Position numbers and translations under genes: made by a program. From an uncultured Rhodobiaceae bacterium (lineage in GTDB: Bacteria; Pseudomonadota; Alphaproteobacteria; Parvibaculales; Parvibaculaceae), in the NCBI GenBank assembly GCA_913057645.1, contig CAJXOU010000017.1, positions 1 to 46,625 on the forward strand: a stretch of DNA of 46,625 nt. Reading direction: 5' to 3'. The notes under the pieces were generated by a model, which searched no databases, was not told where the DNA came from, and saw nothing but the letters and a program-made list of their open reading frames with translations. Numbering within the stretch: position 1 is the first letter of the stretch; each line of letters begins with the position of its first letter. Below are positions 17,367 through 25,977 of this stretch, in pieces.

Positions 17367-20168
17367 ATGGGGAAGTCCACGATAAAGCGTATCGAGGATA
17401 TGGTTTTCGGCGCGCGGGCAGTCATTCTGCTGCTTCTTGCCGCGATCACCATCGTTGCGGGCTTTTATGCGACGCAACTGCGCCTGTCGACCGGCTTCGA
17501 CAAGGTCCTGCCGCTGGAACACGAATATATAAAGACGTTCCGGGAATATCGCGACCAGCTCTACGGTTCGAACAGCGTCATCATCGTCCTCGAACCGAAA
17601 GAGGGCACGATCTGGACGCCCGAGTTCTTCAAGACCTATCGGGGTCTGACGGACGACATCTTCTTCCTTCCCGGCGTATCGCGTTCGACCGTCACGTCGC
17701 TGTGGACCTCCAACGTCAAGTTCATCGAGATCACCGAATTCGGCGCCGGCGGCGAGGACGTCATCGACAGCCGTGTCGACCCGACCGCGCTGACGCCCGA
17801 GGAACTGGCGACGATCCAGGAGCACGTGATACGCGGCGGCTTCGTCGGACGGCTTGTTGCGAACGACTTCAAAGGCGCGATGGTCTGGGCGAACCTGCAG
17901 GACTACAACCCTGCGACGGGCGAGTCGCTCGACTATTTCGATCTCGCGAACAAGCTCGAAACCGAGATCCGCGGCAAATACCAGAACGACGACTACACGG
18001 TCCGGATCATCGGCTTCACCAAGGCGATGGGCGACATGGCGGAGGGCGCGAGAGCGGTCTTCACCTTCTTCGCGATCGCCTTCGTCCTGACAGCGCTGGC
18101 GCTCTATCTCTATTCGCGCTCGGTGCTGCTCACCGGCGCGACGCTGCTGGCATCGCTGACATCGGTCGTCTGGCAGTTCGGCGTCCTGAAACTTCTCGGA
18201 TATGGCATCGATCCGCTGGCGATCCTCGTGCCGTTCCTCGTCTTCGCGATCGGCGTCAGCCACGGCGTCCAGCAGATCAACCGCGTCACGGCGGCGATCA
18301 GCGTGGGCGCGACGAGCGAGCAGGCCGCCCGCGCCGCCTTCACCGCGCTTCTCGGGCCGGGCGCCATGGCGCTGACGGCGACGCTGATCGGCTTCGGCAC
18401 GCTCTATCTCGTGCCCATCGCAATGATCCAGGAACTCGCGATCATCGCCGCCATCGGCGTCGGCTTCAAGATGGTGACGAACCTCATCATGCTGCCGCTG
18501 ATCGTGAGCTACATCCCGTTCGGGGAGGGATATGCACGTCGCGCCGCGAAGGCGCGCGAGTTCCGGCTCCGGGTGATGGAGCGGCTCGGAGCGATTGCCA
18601 ATCCCGCGATCTCGGTCGCCGTGCTTTGCGGAGCGGGCGCGCTCTTCGTGCTGGCGTTCATGGGAAGCCGCGACCTGCCCATCGGCGCGCTGCATGCGGG
18701 CGTGCCGGAGCTCAGGGAGGATTCGCGCTACAACATCGATTCCCGCGCCATCACCGAGAGCTATTCCCTCGGCCTCAACATCCTGGTCGTGGCGGTGGAA
18801 GCACCGGTCGATGCCTGCGTCGACTATCCGACGCTCGACTATCTGCACAAGTTCTCCTGGTACATGGAGAATGTCCCGGGCGTGCGGCATGTGACGTCGC
18901 TGCCGTCGTCGATCGCCTCGCTCAATGTGCTGTTCAGCGAGGGCAACCTCAAATGGCACACGATACCGAAAGCACAGGAAGCTCTGGCGCAGGAGCTCGC
19001 CGTCATGCCGGGCGCGCGCGCGCTCATGAACGACGACTGCACACTGCTGCCGGCGATGATCTTTCTGGAGGACGCGAAGGCGACAACCATCGAGACCGCC
19101 GTTGCAGCGGTGAAGAAGTTCCGGTCCGAAAGGCCGCGGGAAGGCGTCACGCTGCGCCTCGCCGCCGGCAACATGGGCGTTCAGGCGGCCGTGAACGAAG
19201 TGGTGGAGCGTTCCGAACTGACGATGATGCTGCTCGTCTATGCCGTCGTCATCGTGCTTGTCGGCGTCGCCTTCCGCGATTTCCGGGCCGTCATCTCGTG
19301 CTGCCTGCCGCTCGCGCTTTCGACCTTCCTCGGCTACTGGTTCATGGACGCGATGGGGATCGGGCTCACGCTCGCGACGCTGTCCGTGATGGTGCTCGCG
19401 GTCGGTATCGGCATCGACTATGCGATCTATACGCATAACCGCATCCAGTATCATCTGGCATCGGCCCGCGACGTGACGGGAAGCGTCCGGGTGACGCTGC
19501 TCGAAACCGGCATGGCGACGGTGTTCACGGCGATCACGCTGGCGGTGGGCGTTTCGACATGGGCGTTTTCGCCGCTCAAGTTCCAGGCCGATATGGGGCT
19601 GCTGCTCGGCTTCATGTTCATGACCAACATGATCGTCGCGATCACCCTTCTGCCCGCGCTCGTCGTCGTGCTGAACAGGGTCTTTCCGCAGAAGCGGGAA
19701 GGGCATCTCGACAAGATCACCGGCAGGCTCAAGGGCGGTTCCGCGTCCACCCGCACGGCGGCGACGCCCGAGGCCAAGCGGCTGGCGGCGGCGGCGCTGC
19801 TCGTGGAAGCGGCGCAGCGCGACGACGAGTTCACCGGCGACGAGCGCGCGACGATCATTCGCGTCATCGGCGAGAAGTTCGAGCTCTCCCAGGAAGACGC
19901 GGAAGAGCTGGTCGGCGTCGCCGAGCAGCGGCAGCGGCTTCCCTATGGCGAGTCGGTGTTCACGCACACCGTGGCGGGCAGCTTCACCATCGAGGAGCGC
20001 AAGGAAGTGCTTCACATGATCTGGGAAGTCGCGCTTGCCGACGGCCGGGTCGACTTCGTCGAGGATGTGATGATCGCGCGGCTCGCGGCCGAGATCGGGC
20101 TCGACAAGGCGACCTTCGACGCCATCCGCGCCGCGGCTGCGGGAAAGAGCGAAAACCAGACCGGCTGA
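17367..20168 (+). CDS. MMPL/RND-type membrane transporter with C-terminal TerB-like domain
   Basis: A protein of about 933 residues. It has the RND/MMPL plan: one helix at the N-terminus (ARAVILLLLAAITIVAGFYATQL), a large periplasmic loop, a five-helix block (about 220-400, including VPFLVFAIGVSHGVQQINR), a second loop, and another helix block (about 615-770, with LSVMVLAVGIGIDYAIYTHNR). Relatives move lipids or hydrophobic molecules. After about residue 800 comes a soluble helical domain (AAALLVEAAQRDDEFTGDER, then VLHMIWEVALADGRVDFVED) that looks like TerB, normally a separate protein. The ATG at 17367 is the first in frame past the dksA terminator that keeps the whole first helix. Substrate unknown. 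It is convergent with flgH. Confidence 0.82.
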   Translation: MGKSTIKRIEDMVFGARAVILLLLAAITIVAGFYATQLRLSTGFDKVLPLEHEYIKTFREYRDQLYGSNSVIIVLEPKEGTIWTPEFFKTYRGLTDDIFFLPGVSRSTVTSLWTSNVKFIEITEFGAGGEDVIDSRVDPTALTPEELATIQEHVIRGGFVGRLVANDFKGAMVWANLQDYNPATGESLDYFDLANKLETEIRGKYQNDDYTVRIIGFTKAMGDMAEGARAVFTFFAIAFVLTALALYLYSRSVLLTGATLLASLTSVVWQFGVLKLLGYGIDPLAILVPFLVFAIGVSHGVQQINRVTAAISVGATSEQAARAAFTALLGPGAMALTATLIGFGTLYLVPIAMIQELAIIAAIGVGFKMVTNLIMLPLIVSYIPFGEGYARRAAKAREFRLRVMERLGAIANPAISVAVLCGAGALFVLAFMGSRDLPIGALHAGVPELREDSRYNIDSRAITESYSLGLNILVVAVEAPVDACVDYPTLDYLHKFSWYMENVPGVRHVTSLPSSIASLNVLFSEGNLKWHTIPKAQEALAQELAVMPGARALMNDDCTLLPAMIFLEDAKATTIETAVAAVKKFRSERPREGVTLRLAAGNMGVQAAVNEVVERSELTMMLLVYAVVIVLVGVAFRDFRAVISCCLPLALSTFLGYWFMDAMGIGLTLATLSVMVLAVGIGIDYAIYTHNRIQYHLASARDVTGSVRVTLLETGMATVFTAITLAVGVSTWAFSPLKFQADMGLLLGFMFMTNMIVAITLLPALVVVLNRVFPQKREGHLDKITGRLKGGSASTRTAATPEAKRLAAAALLVEAAQRDDEFTGDERATIIRVIGEKFELSQEDAEELVGVAEQRQRLPYGESVFTHTVAGSFTIEERKEVLHMIWEVALADGRVDFVEDVMIARLAAEIGLDKATFDAIRAAAAGKSENQTG

Positions 20169-20173
20169 AATGC

Positions 20174-20202
20174 AAAACGCGGCCCCTGACGGGCCGCGTT
20201 TT
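20174..20202. terminator. Bidirectional terminator between the MMPL gene and flgH
   Basis: An 8-bp stem (20178-20185 with 20191-20198, CGCGGCCC/GGGCCGCG) is flanked by AAAA on the left and TTTT on the right. It can therefore act for the plus-strand transporter gene and for minus-strand flgH. Confidence 0.85.
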
Positions 20203-20224
20203 CATTTCGGAGTGAGATTTCTTC

Positions 20225-20962
20225 TCAGAACGGCATGACGATGTCGAAGAGCTGCTGGCCGTAGCGCGGCTGCTGCACGTCGCTGATCTGGCCTTCGCCG
20301 CCATAGGAGATGCGGGCTTCGGCAATCTGGGAATGCTGGATCGTGTTGATGCTCGAAATGTCTTCCGGCCGCACGATGCCGGTGACGAGAAGGTCGCGGA
20401 CCTCGTAGTTGACGCGGACCTGCTGGCGGCCGGCGATCACCATGTTGCCGTTCGGAAGGACGTCGGTGACGACGGCGGCGATGGTGAGTTCCACCTGTTC
20501 CTTGCGGTCGACCGACCCGGCGCCCGCGCTTGAGCTCGTGCTTTCGAGATCGGCGAGGCTCGTGTTGTCCACGGCGCCCGGGAAGACCTTGCCGAGATAG
20601 GATTCGTAGCCGAAGAGATTGTCCACACCGGCATTCTCGGCGTTCGAGCGGCTGCGCTTCGTGGTGTTGTCGACCTTGGCGCTGTCGGTGATGTCGATGA
20701 GGACGGTCAGGATGTCGCCGACGCGGGCGGCGCGCTGATCGCGGAAGAAGGCGCGCGACCCGGAGCGCCAGAGGGAGTTCGGCTGATACACGACCTGTTC
20801 GGGCTGCGGCATCGGCATGACGACGGAAGGCCGTTCCGTGCCGATGGGCGCGAGATCGGGCGCCTTGCCGATGTTCGAAATGCGGTCGGCAGCATTGCAG
20901 CCGGCAAGCGTTGCGGCGAGAAGCGCGATCGAGACGAGGCGGGAAACTTTACCGGCAAACAT
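20225..20962 (-). CDS. flgH: Flagellar L-ring lipoprotein FlgH
   Basis: FlgH forms the L ring in the outer membrane. The 245-residue protein has a lipoprotein signal with lipobox LAGC (Cys22), then SLWRSGSRAFFRDQRAARVGDILTVLI, the family signature, and ends SYGGEGQISDVQQPRYGQQLFDIVMPF. It is the last gene of flgF-flgG-flgA-flgH, 30 bases after flgA, which suits delivery of the L ring after the distal rod and P ring. Confidence 0.96.
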   Translation of the reverse strand: MFAGKVSRLVSIALLAATLAGCNAADRISNIGKAPDLAPIGTERPSVVMPMPQPEQVVYQPNSLWRSGSRAFFRDQRAARVGDILTVLIDITDSAKVDNTTKRSRSNAENAGVDNLFGYESYLGKVFPGAVDNTSLADLESTSSSAGAGSVDRKEQVELTIAAVVTDVLPNGNMVIAGRQQVRVNYEVRDLLVTGIVRPEDISSINTIQHSQIAEARISYGGEGQISDVQQPRYGQQLFDIVMPF

Positions 20963-20992
20963 GGGTTCGGCCTTTTCGGTCTGATTTGTTCT

Positions 20993-21982
20993 TTACGAGT
21001 TGCTGGCGGCGCGCGCGAGATGTGCGGCACGGGCGGCGCCGGGCGCATCGACACGGATCATGTTCGGGCCTTCGATCACACCCTGGATCGTGCGGTTGGA
21101 GCGGATGTTGAGCACGTTGACAACATCGCCGACGGCGCCGCTGTCAAGCGCACGGCCGCGCGCGACCAGCGTCAGGGCGCCGGACGAGAACAGCATGTCG
21201 ACCTGCGCGCCCTTTTCGACGACGAGCGGCGGCGTCATGTCGGAGACGCGCATCGGTTCGCCCGCCCGGGCAGGATGGCGCGGCGACATGCCGAGAAGGC
21301 CGTCCAGCGAGGTGATGACGTTCTGACCGACGCGGTTCGCGGGCAGGCGCACCCAGTCGATGTCGTTCTGGCGGACGATGTCGCCCGGCAGCATGTCGCG
21401 GACGAGAACCGGCACCTCGGCGACCGGATAGGCGCGGCCGGTGACGCGGTGAAGCGGGCTCAGCATGTCGCCGGCGGGCGCACGCAGGATTGCCGTGAAC
21501 GCTCCGTTGCGGCGATTGAAGGCGAGCTGTTCGACATTGACGGTGAGGTCGGCGTCATCGGCGACCTGGATGCCGGCCATGCCGTTGGTGAAATCGACCT
21601 GAAGCGTCGAGGCGGAAGGCATGGCGGATGATTGCGCGGAGATTGCCGCCGCGATGGCGCCGGCGACGTCTTCGTCCGGTACGGGCGTGCCGCTGCGGGC
21701 AACGACGACATGGCTGAGGCCCGCGTCGTTGCGCCAGTCGACGCCGTTGCGGCGCGCGGCGAGCGAAATGCGCGAGACGGAAATCTCGGAGCGGACGCCG
21801 GGAGCGGGCGCGTTCGCGACGACGACGCCGGCGGCGGAGCCCGCATCGTCGAAGAGGTCGCCGAGCGTGACGGTGGCGCCCGTCACGGTGACGGCGGGAC
21901 GGAGCTCGGCCGCACCGGCGGCGCAGGCAAGGCCCGCGACGGCGGCAATCGTGGCGAAGAAGGAGGCGGTACGCGCGTACAT
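20993..21982 (-). CDS. flgA: P-ring assembly chaperone FlgA
   Basis: FlgA is a periplasmic chaperone for P-ring formation. The 329-residue protein has a signal peptide (FFATIAAVAGLACAAGAAE), an N-terminal part with GATVTLGDLFDDAG, and the C-terminal SAF domain (PVLVRDMLPGDIVRQNDIDWV, then LLGMSPRHPARAGEPMR and VLNIRSNRTIQGVIEGPNMI). It is larger than enterobacterial FlgA, as in other alphaproteobacteria. I chose the ATG at 21982; a GTG at 21991 would add three residues. It begins within 13 bases of the flgG stop. Confidence 0.93.
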   Translation of the reverse strand: MYARTASFFATIAAVAGLACAAGAAELRPAVTVTGATVTLGDLFDDAGSAAGVVVANAPAPGVRSEISVSRISLAARRNGVDWRNDAGLSHVVVARSGTPVPDEDVAGAIAAAISAQSSAMPSASTLQVDFTNGMAGIQVADDADLTVNVEQLAFNRRNGAFTAILRAPAGDMLSPLHRVTGRAYPVAEVPVLVRDMLPGDIVRQNDIDWVRLPANRVGQNVITSLDGLLGMSPRHPARAGEPMRVSDMTPPLVVEKGAQVDMLFSSGALTLVARGRALDSGAVGDVVNVLNIRSNRTIQGVIEGPNMIRVDAPGAARAAHLARAASNS

Positions 21983-21994
21983 GAGTTTCACCGC

Positions 21995-22780
21995 TTACTT
22001 AATGTTCGAGGTTACGGACATCATCTCGTCGGAGGCCGTGATGACCTTGGCGTTCATCTCGTAGGCCCGCTGGGCGGTGATGAGCGAGGTGATTTCGCTT
22101 ACCGCGTTCACGTTCGAGGTTTCGAGGAAGCCCTGAAGAACGCTGCCGATGCCGTTGTTGGCCGGGATGCCGACGGTCGGCGCGCCGCTGGCGGCCGTTT
22201 CGGCGAAGAGGTTGTCGCCGAGCGGATCGAGGCCGGCGTCGTTGGAGAAGGTGGTGAGCTCCATCTGGCCGACGACCTGCGCATCGGTCTGGCCGGGGAT
22301 CATCACCTGCACCTGGCCGTCGCGGCTGATGGTGATGTCGGTCGCTTCCGGCGGAATGTTGATGCCGGGGGCGAGCGTGTAGCCGTCCGCCGTCACGAGC
22401 TGGCCGTCCGGGCTGATCTGGAAGGAGCCGGCGCGGGTGTAGGCGTCCTCGCCGCTCGGCATCTCGACGCGGAAGTAACCGCGGCCCTGAATGGCGACAT
22501 CGAGCTTGTTCTCGGTATTGTCCATGTTGCCCTGGGTCATGATGCGGTTGACCGCCGCGGTCTTGACGCCGAGACCGACCTGAACGCCGGCCGGCACGAT
22601 GGTGCCCGCGTCCGAGGAGTTGGTGCCGACGCGGCGGAGGTTCTGGTAGAGCAGATCCTGGAACTCCGCGCGCTGACGCTTGAAGCCCGAGGTGCTCATG
22701 TTGGCGATGTTGTTCGAAATCACCTCGACATTGAGCTGCTGGGCCATCATGCCGGTGGCGGCGATGCTGAGCGACTGCAT
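21995..22780 (-). CDS. flgG: Distal rod protein FlgG
   Basis: FlgG makes the distal rod. The 261-residue protein starts MQSLSIAATGMMAQQLNVEV followed by NNIANMSTSGFKRQRAEFQD, has the central GRGYFRVEMP motif near residue 95, and ends with the C-terminal helix (SEITSLITAQRAYEMNAKVI). Length is normal (about 260). Second gene of its operon, 43 bases after flgF; expression depends on the sigma-54 promoter upstream of flgF. Confidence 0.97.
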   Translation of the reverse strand: MQSLSIAATGMMAQQLNVEVISNNIANMSTSGFKRQRAEFQDLLYQNLRRVGTNSSDAGTIVPAGVQVGLGVKTAAVNRIMTQGNMDNTENKLDVAIQGRGYFRVEMPSGEDAYTRAGSFQISPDGQLVTADGYTLAPGINIPPEATDITISRDGQVQVMIPGQTDAQVVGQMELTTFSNDAGLDPLGDNLFAETAASGAPTVGIPANNGIGSVLQGFLETSNVNAVSEITSLITAQRAYEMNAKVITASDEMMSVTSNIK

Positions 22781-22823
22781 GGGTGTTCTTCCTTACTCTG
22801 CGTTTCCTGCGGGGGGCCGGCGG

Positions 22824-23555
22824 TCAGGCCGGTGTCCCGAGTTCCTGAATGGCCTGGCGGCGCATCTGGTCCGCCTGGTCGATAAGTTTCTGCGCGCTCG
22901 CGTAGGAGCGCATGACGTCGATCATGTTGGTCATCTCGACGATGGGCTGCACGTTGGAGCCTTCGAGCACGCCCTGAACGAGGCGGGTGTTCTCCGCCGG
23001 AAGTTCCGGCTGCTCGGTGTCGAGGAGCGAATTGCCGACGGTCTGCATCGCCTGGGGATTGTCGAAGGTGACGATGGCGAGCTTGCCGCGCTGGCCCTGA
23101 TCGGAAGAGATGGTGCCGTCGCGGGCGATGGCGATGCCGGTTTCGTCGTTGGCGAAGGTGATGGCGGCGCCCGCATCCGTGAGGACGGGGTTACCGGCGG
23201 AGGTGACGAGCTGGCCCTCGGCATTCAGGCTGAAGTTGCCGTTGCGCGTGTAGAGAACGCCGTTTTCCGTCTCGACGCGAAAGAAGCCTTCGCCGGCGAT
23301 GGCGACGTCGAAGGGGTTTCCGGTCGTCTGCAGCGCGCCGTCGCGCATGTCGCGGTGCTGGCCGACGTCCTGGACGAAGGTGATCTGCTTGTCGATGCTC
23401 TGTTCGGAGGCATCCGGCATGAGGTACTGCTCGAACAGCATCGCTTCCGACTTGTAGGCGGTCGTGTTCATGTTCGCGAGGTTGTTCGCGATGGTCGCCA
23501 TGTCGCGCGTCATCACCATCTGGCGCGAGAGACCTATGAGCAGTGCGTTTTCCAT
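22824..23555 (-). CDS. flgF: Proximal rod protein FlgF
   Basis: FlgF is a proximal rod subunit. The 243-residue protein starts ENALLIGLSRQMVMTRDMAT then NNLANMNTTAYKSEAMLFEQ, has GEGFFRVETENGVLYTRNG near residue 88, and ends NMIDVMRSYASAQKLIDQAD. It is the first gene of flgF-flgG-flgA-flgH, with a sigma-54 promoter of consensus quality about 55 bases upstream. It is divergent from fliL. Confidence 0.95.
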   Translation of the reverse strand: MENALLIGLSRQMVMTRDMATIANNLANMNTTAYKSEAMLFEQYLMPDASEQSIDKQITFVQDVGQHRDMRDGALQTTGNPFDVAIAGEGFFRVETENGVLYTRNGNFSLNAEGQLVTSAGNPVLTDAGAAITFANDETGIAIARDGTISSDQGQRGKLAIVTFDNPQAMQTVGNSLLDTEQPELPAENTRLVQGVLEGSNVQPIVEMTNMIDVMRSYASAQKLIDQADQMRRQAIQELGTPA

Positions 23556-23609
23556 GTCGGGTCCGGCGGTTTTGTCCGTTCGGCGCAGCTGTCGCGCCGC
23601 CCAATCATG

Positions 23610-23625
23610 TGCAGGGCCTGTGCCA
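23610..23625 (-). promoter_or_regulatory. Sigma-54 promoter of flgF-flgG-flgA-flgH
   Basis: On the minus strand TGGCACAGGCCCTGCA has a TGGCAC -24 block, ten bases between GG and GC, and CTGC at -12. The start is expected near 23599, 44 nt before the flgF ATG. Confidence 0.8.
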
Positions 23626-23642
23626 GAGAGAAATGTGAATCA

Positions 23643-23655
23643 AATCAATGGTTTG
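23643..23655 (+). promoter_or_regulatory. IHF consensus site, flgF promoter
   Basis: AATCAATGGTTTG matches WATCAANNNNTTR at every defined position. On the minus strand its CCATTG core begins 26 nt before the TGGC of the flgF promoter, exactly as at flgE and the flagellin gene. Confidence 0.68.
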
Positions 23656-23687
23656 ATGTCTGGCGAACCGGCGCTGGAGGCGCCTTC

Positions 23688-23716
23688 GGGCAGGCTTTAC
23701 CGGGCAGTTTCTGCCG
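23688..23716. promoter_or_regulatory. ftr-like enhancer pair between flgF and fliL
   Basis: GGGCA-GTTTC-TGCCG at 23702-23716 is one mismatch from CGGCA-N5-TGCCG, and GGGCA-GGCTT-TACCG at 23688-23702 has two. They are 65-90 bases upstream of the flgF -24 element. The rest of the 23556-23888 gap holds the promoter sites listed here and a weak CtrA-like half-site (CCAA-N7-TTAA) at 23806-23820 toward fliL. Confidence 0.5.
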
Positions 23717-23888
23717 TGTCCGGCCCTCTCCGGCGGGCAGGGCGGGGGGAGCGTTCCGAAAGAGTCTAAAGACAATTCAGCCCAGCGCGTTTCTGCCAAC
23801 GCTTCGTTAACCAACGTCGGCGAGTATCCGGTTGTAGTGCATGGGATGGCGCGGATGCGCCGTCGCGAACCGGTGGGGCGAAATCGAA

Positions 23889-24392
23889 ATGGCTGCAGTC
23901 GACGCCGACATCTCGGAAGAAGAGGCTGGCGAAGAGCCGGCACCCGCAAAGCGCAGGCTCGCGGGCAAGGTGCTCGTTCTCTACGTCGTGCTGCCGCTGC
24001 TGCTGATCGGCGGCGCGGGGGCGGGCGTCTACATGTCCGGCATTCTGGGCGGAGGCGAGGCGGAAGAAGAGGTCGCGAAGGTTGTCGCCGAGCCCGTCTT
24101 CTACGACATGCCGGACTTCCTGGTGAACCTCTCGGGACCGCCGCCACAGCACTATCTGAAGATGCGCGTTGCGCTGCAGCTTGCCGACAAGGAATCCGTG
24201 CCGCGCCTCGAAGCGGAGATGCCGCGTATTCTCGACGGCTTCCAGACCTTTCTGCGCGAGCTTCGTCCCGAGGACCTCGAGGGGTCGCAGGGCATGCTCA
24301 ACCTCAAGGAAGAGCTGATGCGGCGCCTTGCTCTCGCGACGCAGGAACCGATCGTGAAGGACGTGCTCTTCAAGGAAATCATCGTTCAGTAA
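23889..24392 (+). CDS. fliL: Flagellar basal body-associated protein FliL
   Basis: A 167-residue single-pass inner-membrane protein: an acidic N-terminal tail, one helix (VLVLYVVLPLLLIGGAGAGV, about 29-48), and a periplasmic domain with DMPDFLVNLSGPPPQHYLKM and VKDVLFKEIIVQ at the end. FliL surrounds the stator units and supports torque or stator opening. I chose the ATG at 23889; the frame extends upstream to 23841 but that part is not FliL-like. It is followed by fliM after 25 bases. Confidence 0.93.
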   Translation: MAAVDADISEEEAGEEPAPAKRRLAGKVLVLYVVLPLLLIGGAGAGVYMSGILGGGEAEEEVAKVVAEPVFYDMPDFLVNLSGPPPQHYLKMRVALQLADKESVPRLEAEMPRILDGFQTFLRELRPEDLEGSQGMLNLKEELMRRLALATQEPIVKDVLFKEIIVQ

Positions 24393-24417
24393 CAGCTTCA
24401 GTCGCAGACAGGTTTTC

Positions 24418-25506
24418 ATGACCGCCGCCGATACCGAAGAACAGACCAAAGACACGCTCGCCGCCGCAACAGAGGCTGCCTCCAAGGCGCCGGAGCGCGT
24501 GCTCAACCAGGACGAAATCGACAGCCTTCTCGGCTTCGAGGTCGATGAGGAGGCCGCGCCCGAGCGGCATGGCATCGACGCCATCGTGAATTCCGCGCTT
24601 GTGTCCTACGAGCGCCTGCCGATGCTCGAAATCGTGTTCGACAGGCTGGTACGCCTGATGACGGTTTCGCTCAGAAACTTCACCTCCGACAACGTCGAGG
24701 TGTCGCTCGACAACGTGTCGTCGATCCGCTTCGGCGACTATCTCAATTCCATACCGCTGCCCGCCATTCTCGCGGTCTTCCGCGCGAAGCAGTGGGACAA
24801 TTACGGCATGTTCACGGTCGACTCGAACCTGATCTATTCGATCGTCGACGTGCTGCTCGGCGGACGGCGCGGCACGGCCGCGATGCGGATCGAGGGCCGG
24901 CCCTACACGACCATCGAACTCAACCTCGTGCAGCGCATGATCGAAGTGGTGCTGCAGGACGTGCAGGCGGCCTTCGAGCCGCTGTCGCCGGTAACACTCG
25001 AACTCGACCGGATGGAAACCAATCCGCGCTTCGCCGCGATCGCACGTCCGGCGAATGCCGCGATCCTGGTCAAGCTGCGCGTGGACATGGAAGACCGCGG
25101 CGGGCGCATCGAGATGATGCTGCCCTATGCGACGCTCGAACCGATCCGCGAACTTCTGCTGCAGATGTTCATGGGCGAGAAGTTCGGCCGGGACTCGATC
25201 TGGGAAAGCCATCTCGCGACCGAACTCTGGTCGACCAAGGTGCCGCTCGAGGCGGTGCTCGACGAACAGCAGTTGACGCTGCGCGACGTGATGCAGTTCG
25301 AAGCCGGGCAGACGCTGATGCTGAACAACGGTCCGGACGGCACGATCGATCTTCGCTGCGGCGGCGTCCCGCTCGGCAAGGGCCGGATGGGCCGCGTCGG
25401 CAATCATGTCGCCGTACGTGTGGAGCACGGCATCCGTCATGTGAAGCGCCCTGCGATTACGCAGCCGGACGCGCCGGATACCAAACCTTCAGGAGCGGGC
25501 AAATGA
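24418..25506 (+). CDS. fliM: Flagellar motor switch protein FliM
   Basis: FliM forms the C ring and binds phosphorylated CheY. The 362-residue protein has the N-terminal CheY-binding motif NQDEIDSLLGF (about 29-39), a CheC-like middle domain (DRLVRLMTVSLRNFTSDNVEV, then FGDYLNSIPLPAILAVF) and a C-terminal SpoA domain (TLRDVMQFEAGQTLMLNNGP). Its stop overlaps the next start by four bases (ATGA). Confidence 0.96.
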   Translation: MTAADTEEQTKDTLAAATEAASKAPERVLNQDEIDSLLGFEVDEEAAPERHGIDAIVNSALVSYERLPMLEIVFDRLVRLMTVSLRNFTSDNVEVSLDNVSSIRFGDYLNSIPLPAILAVFRAKQWDNYGMFTVDSNLIYSIVDVLLGGRRGTAAMRIEGRPYTTIELNLVQRMIEVVLQDVQAAFEPLSPVTLELDRMETNPRFAAIARPANAAILVKLRVDMEDRGGRIEMMLPYATLEPIRELLLQMFMGEKFGRDSIWESHLATELWSTKVPLEAVLDEQQLTLRDVMQFEAGQTLMLNNGPDGTIDLRCGGVPLGKGRMGRVGNHVAVRVEHGIRHVKRPAITQPDAPDTKPSGAGK

Positions 25507-25955
25507 CGCTGCCATTCGATGTCTTTCTCGAGATCGTCGTCTGCGTATTTCTCGCGGCGACCATCGCCTATTGCGCCATGCTCGACCGCCGACTCCGGGC
25601 GATGCGCTCGGGCCAGGACGGGCTGCGCGAGCTTGTCGGCGAACTGAACACCGCGACGCAACGAGCCGTTTCGGCCATCGACGGGCTGAAGCAGGCAAGC
25701 GAGGCGACCAACGAGGAACTGGGCGAACGGGTGCGAACCGCCCGGGCGCTCGCGGACGAACTTTCGCTGATGGTGGAAGCGGGCAACAGCATTGCGGACA
25801 AGCTCGGCCGGACGGAGCGTCCGTCGCCGCAGAGCACGCCTGTGCAGGCCGCCGCTCCACGCTCCACGCCACAGGCAGCTTCGCCCCGCGACGCCGCCGT
25901 GGCCGCGCGTGCCGCCAACCAGCTTCTCGAAGCCCTGAAAAAGAAGGCCCGCTGA
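25503..25955 (+). CDS. DUF6468-type flagellar-cluster membrane protein
   Basis: A 150-residue protein with an N-terminal membrane helix (FLEIVVCVFLAATIAYCAML), a coiled-coil segment (about 30-100, with LVGELNTATQRAVSAIDGLK) and a Pro/Ala/Ser-rich tail ending in a basic helix. It matches the family of small proteins found after fliM in alphaproteobacterial flagellar operons (DUF6468). No biochemical function is known to me. Translation is coupled to fliM by a 4-base overlap, and motE follows 22 bases later, so a role at the switch or stator is plausible. Confidence 0.72.
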   Translation: MTLPFDVFLEIVVCVFLAATIAYCAMLDRRLRAMRSGQDGLRELVGELNTATQRAVSAIDGLKQASEATNEELGERVRTARALADELSLMVEAGNSIADKLGRTERPSPQSTPVQAAAPRSTPQAASPRDAAVAARAANQLLEALKKKAR

Positions 25956-25977
25956 TTTCCGGGACAGGCCGACGCAA

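Noticed and set aside
17043-20015. A 990-codon open frame on the minus strand opposite the MMPL gene
   Set aside because: Its translation is Arg, Asp, His and Gln rich without domains, as expected for the antisense of a GC-rich gene; the plus-strand protein has a clear membrane architecture.
23806-23820. CtrA box before fliL (CCAA-N7-TTAA)
   Set aside because: Two of eight defined bases differ; noted in the flgF/fliL gap but not called as a site.
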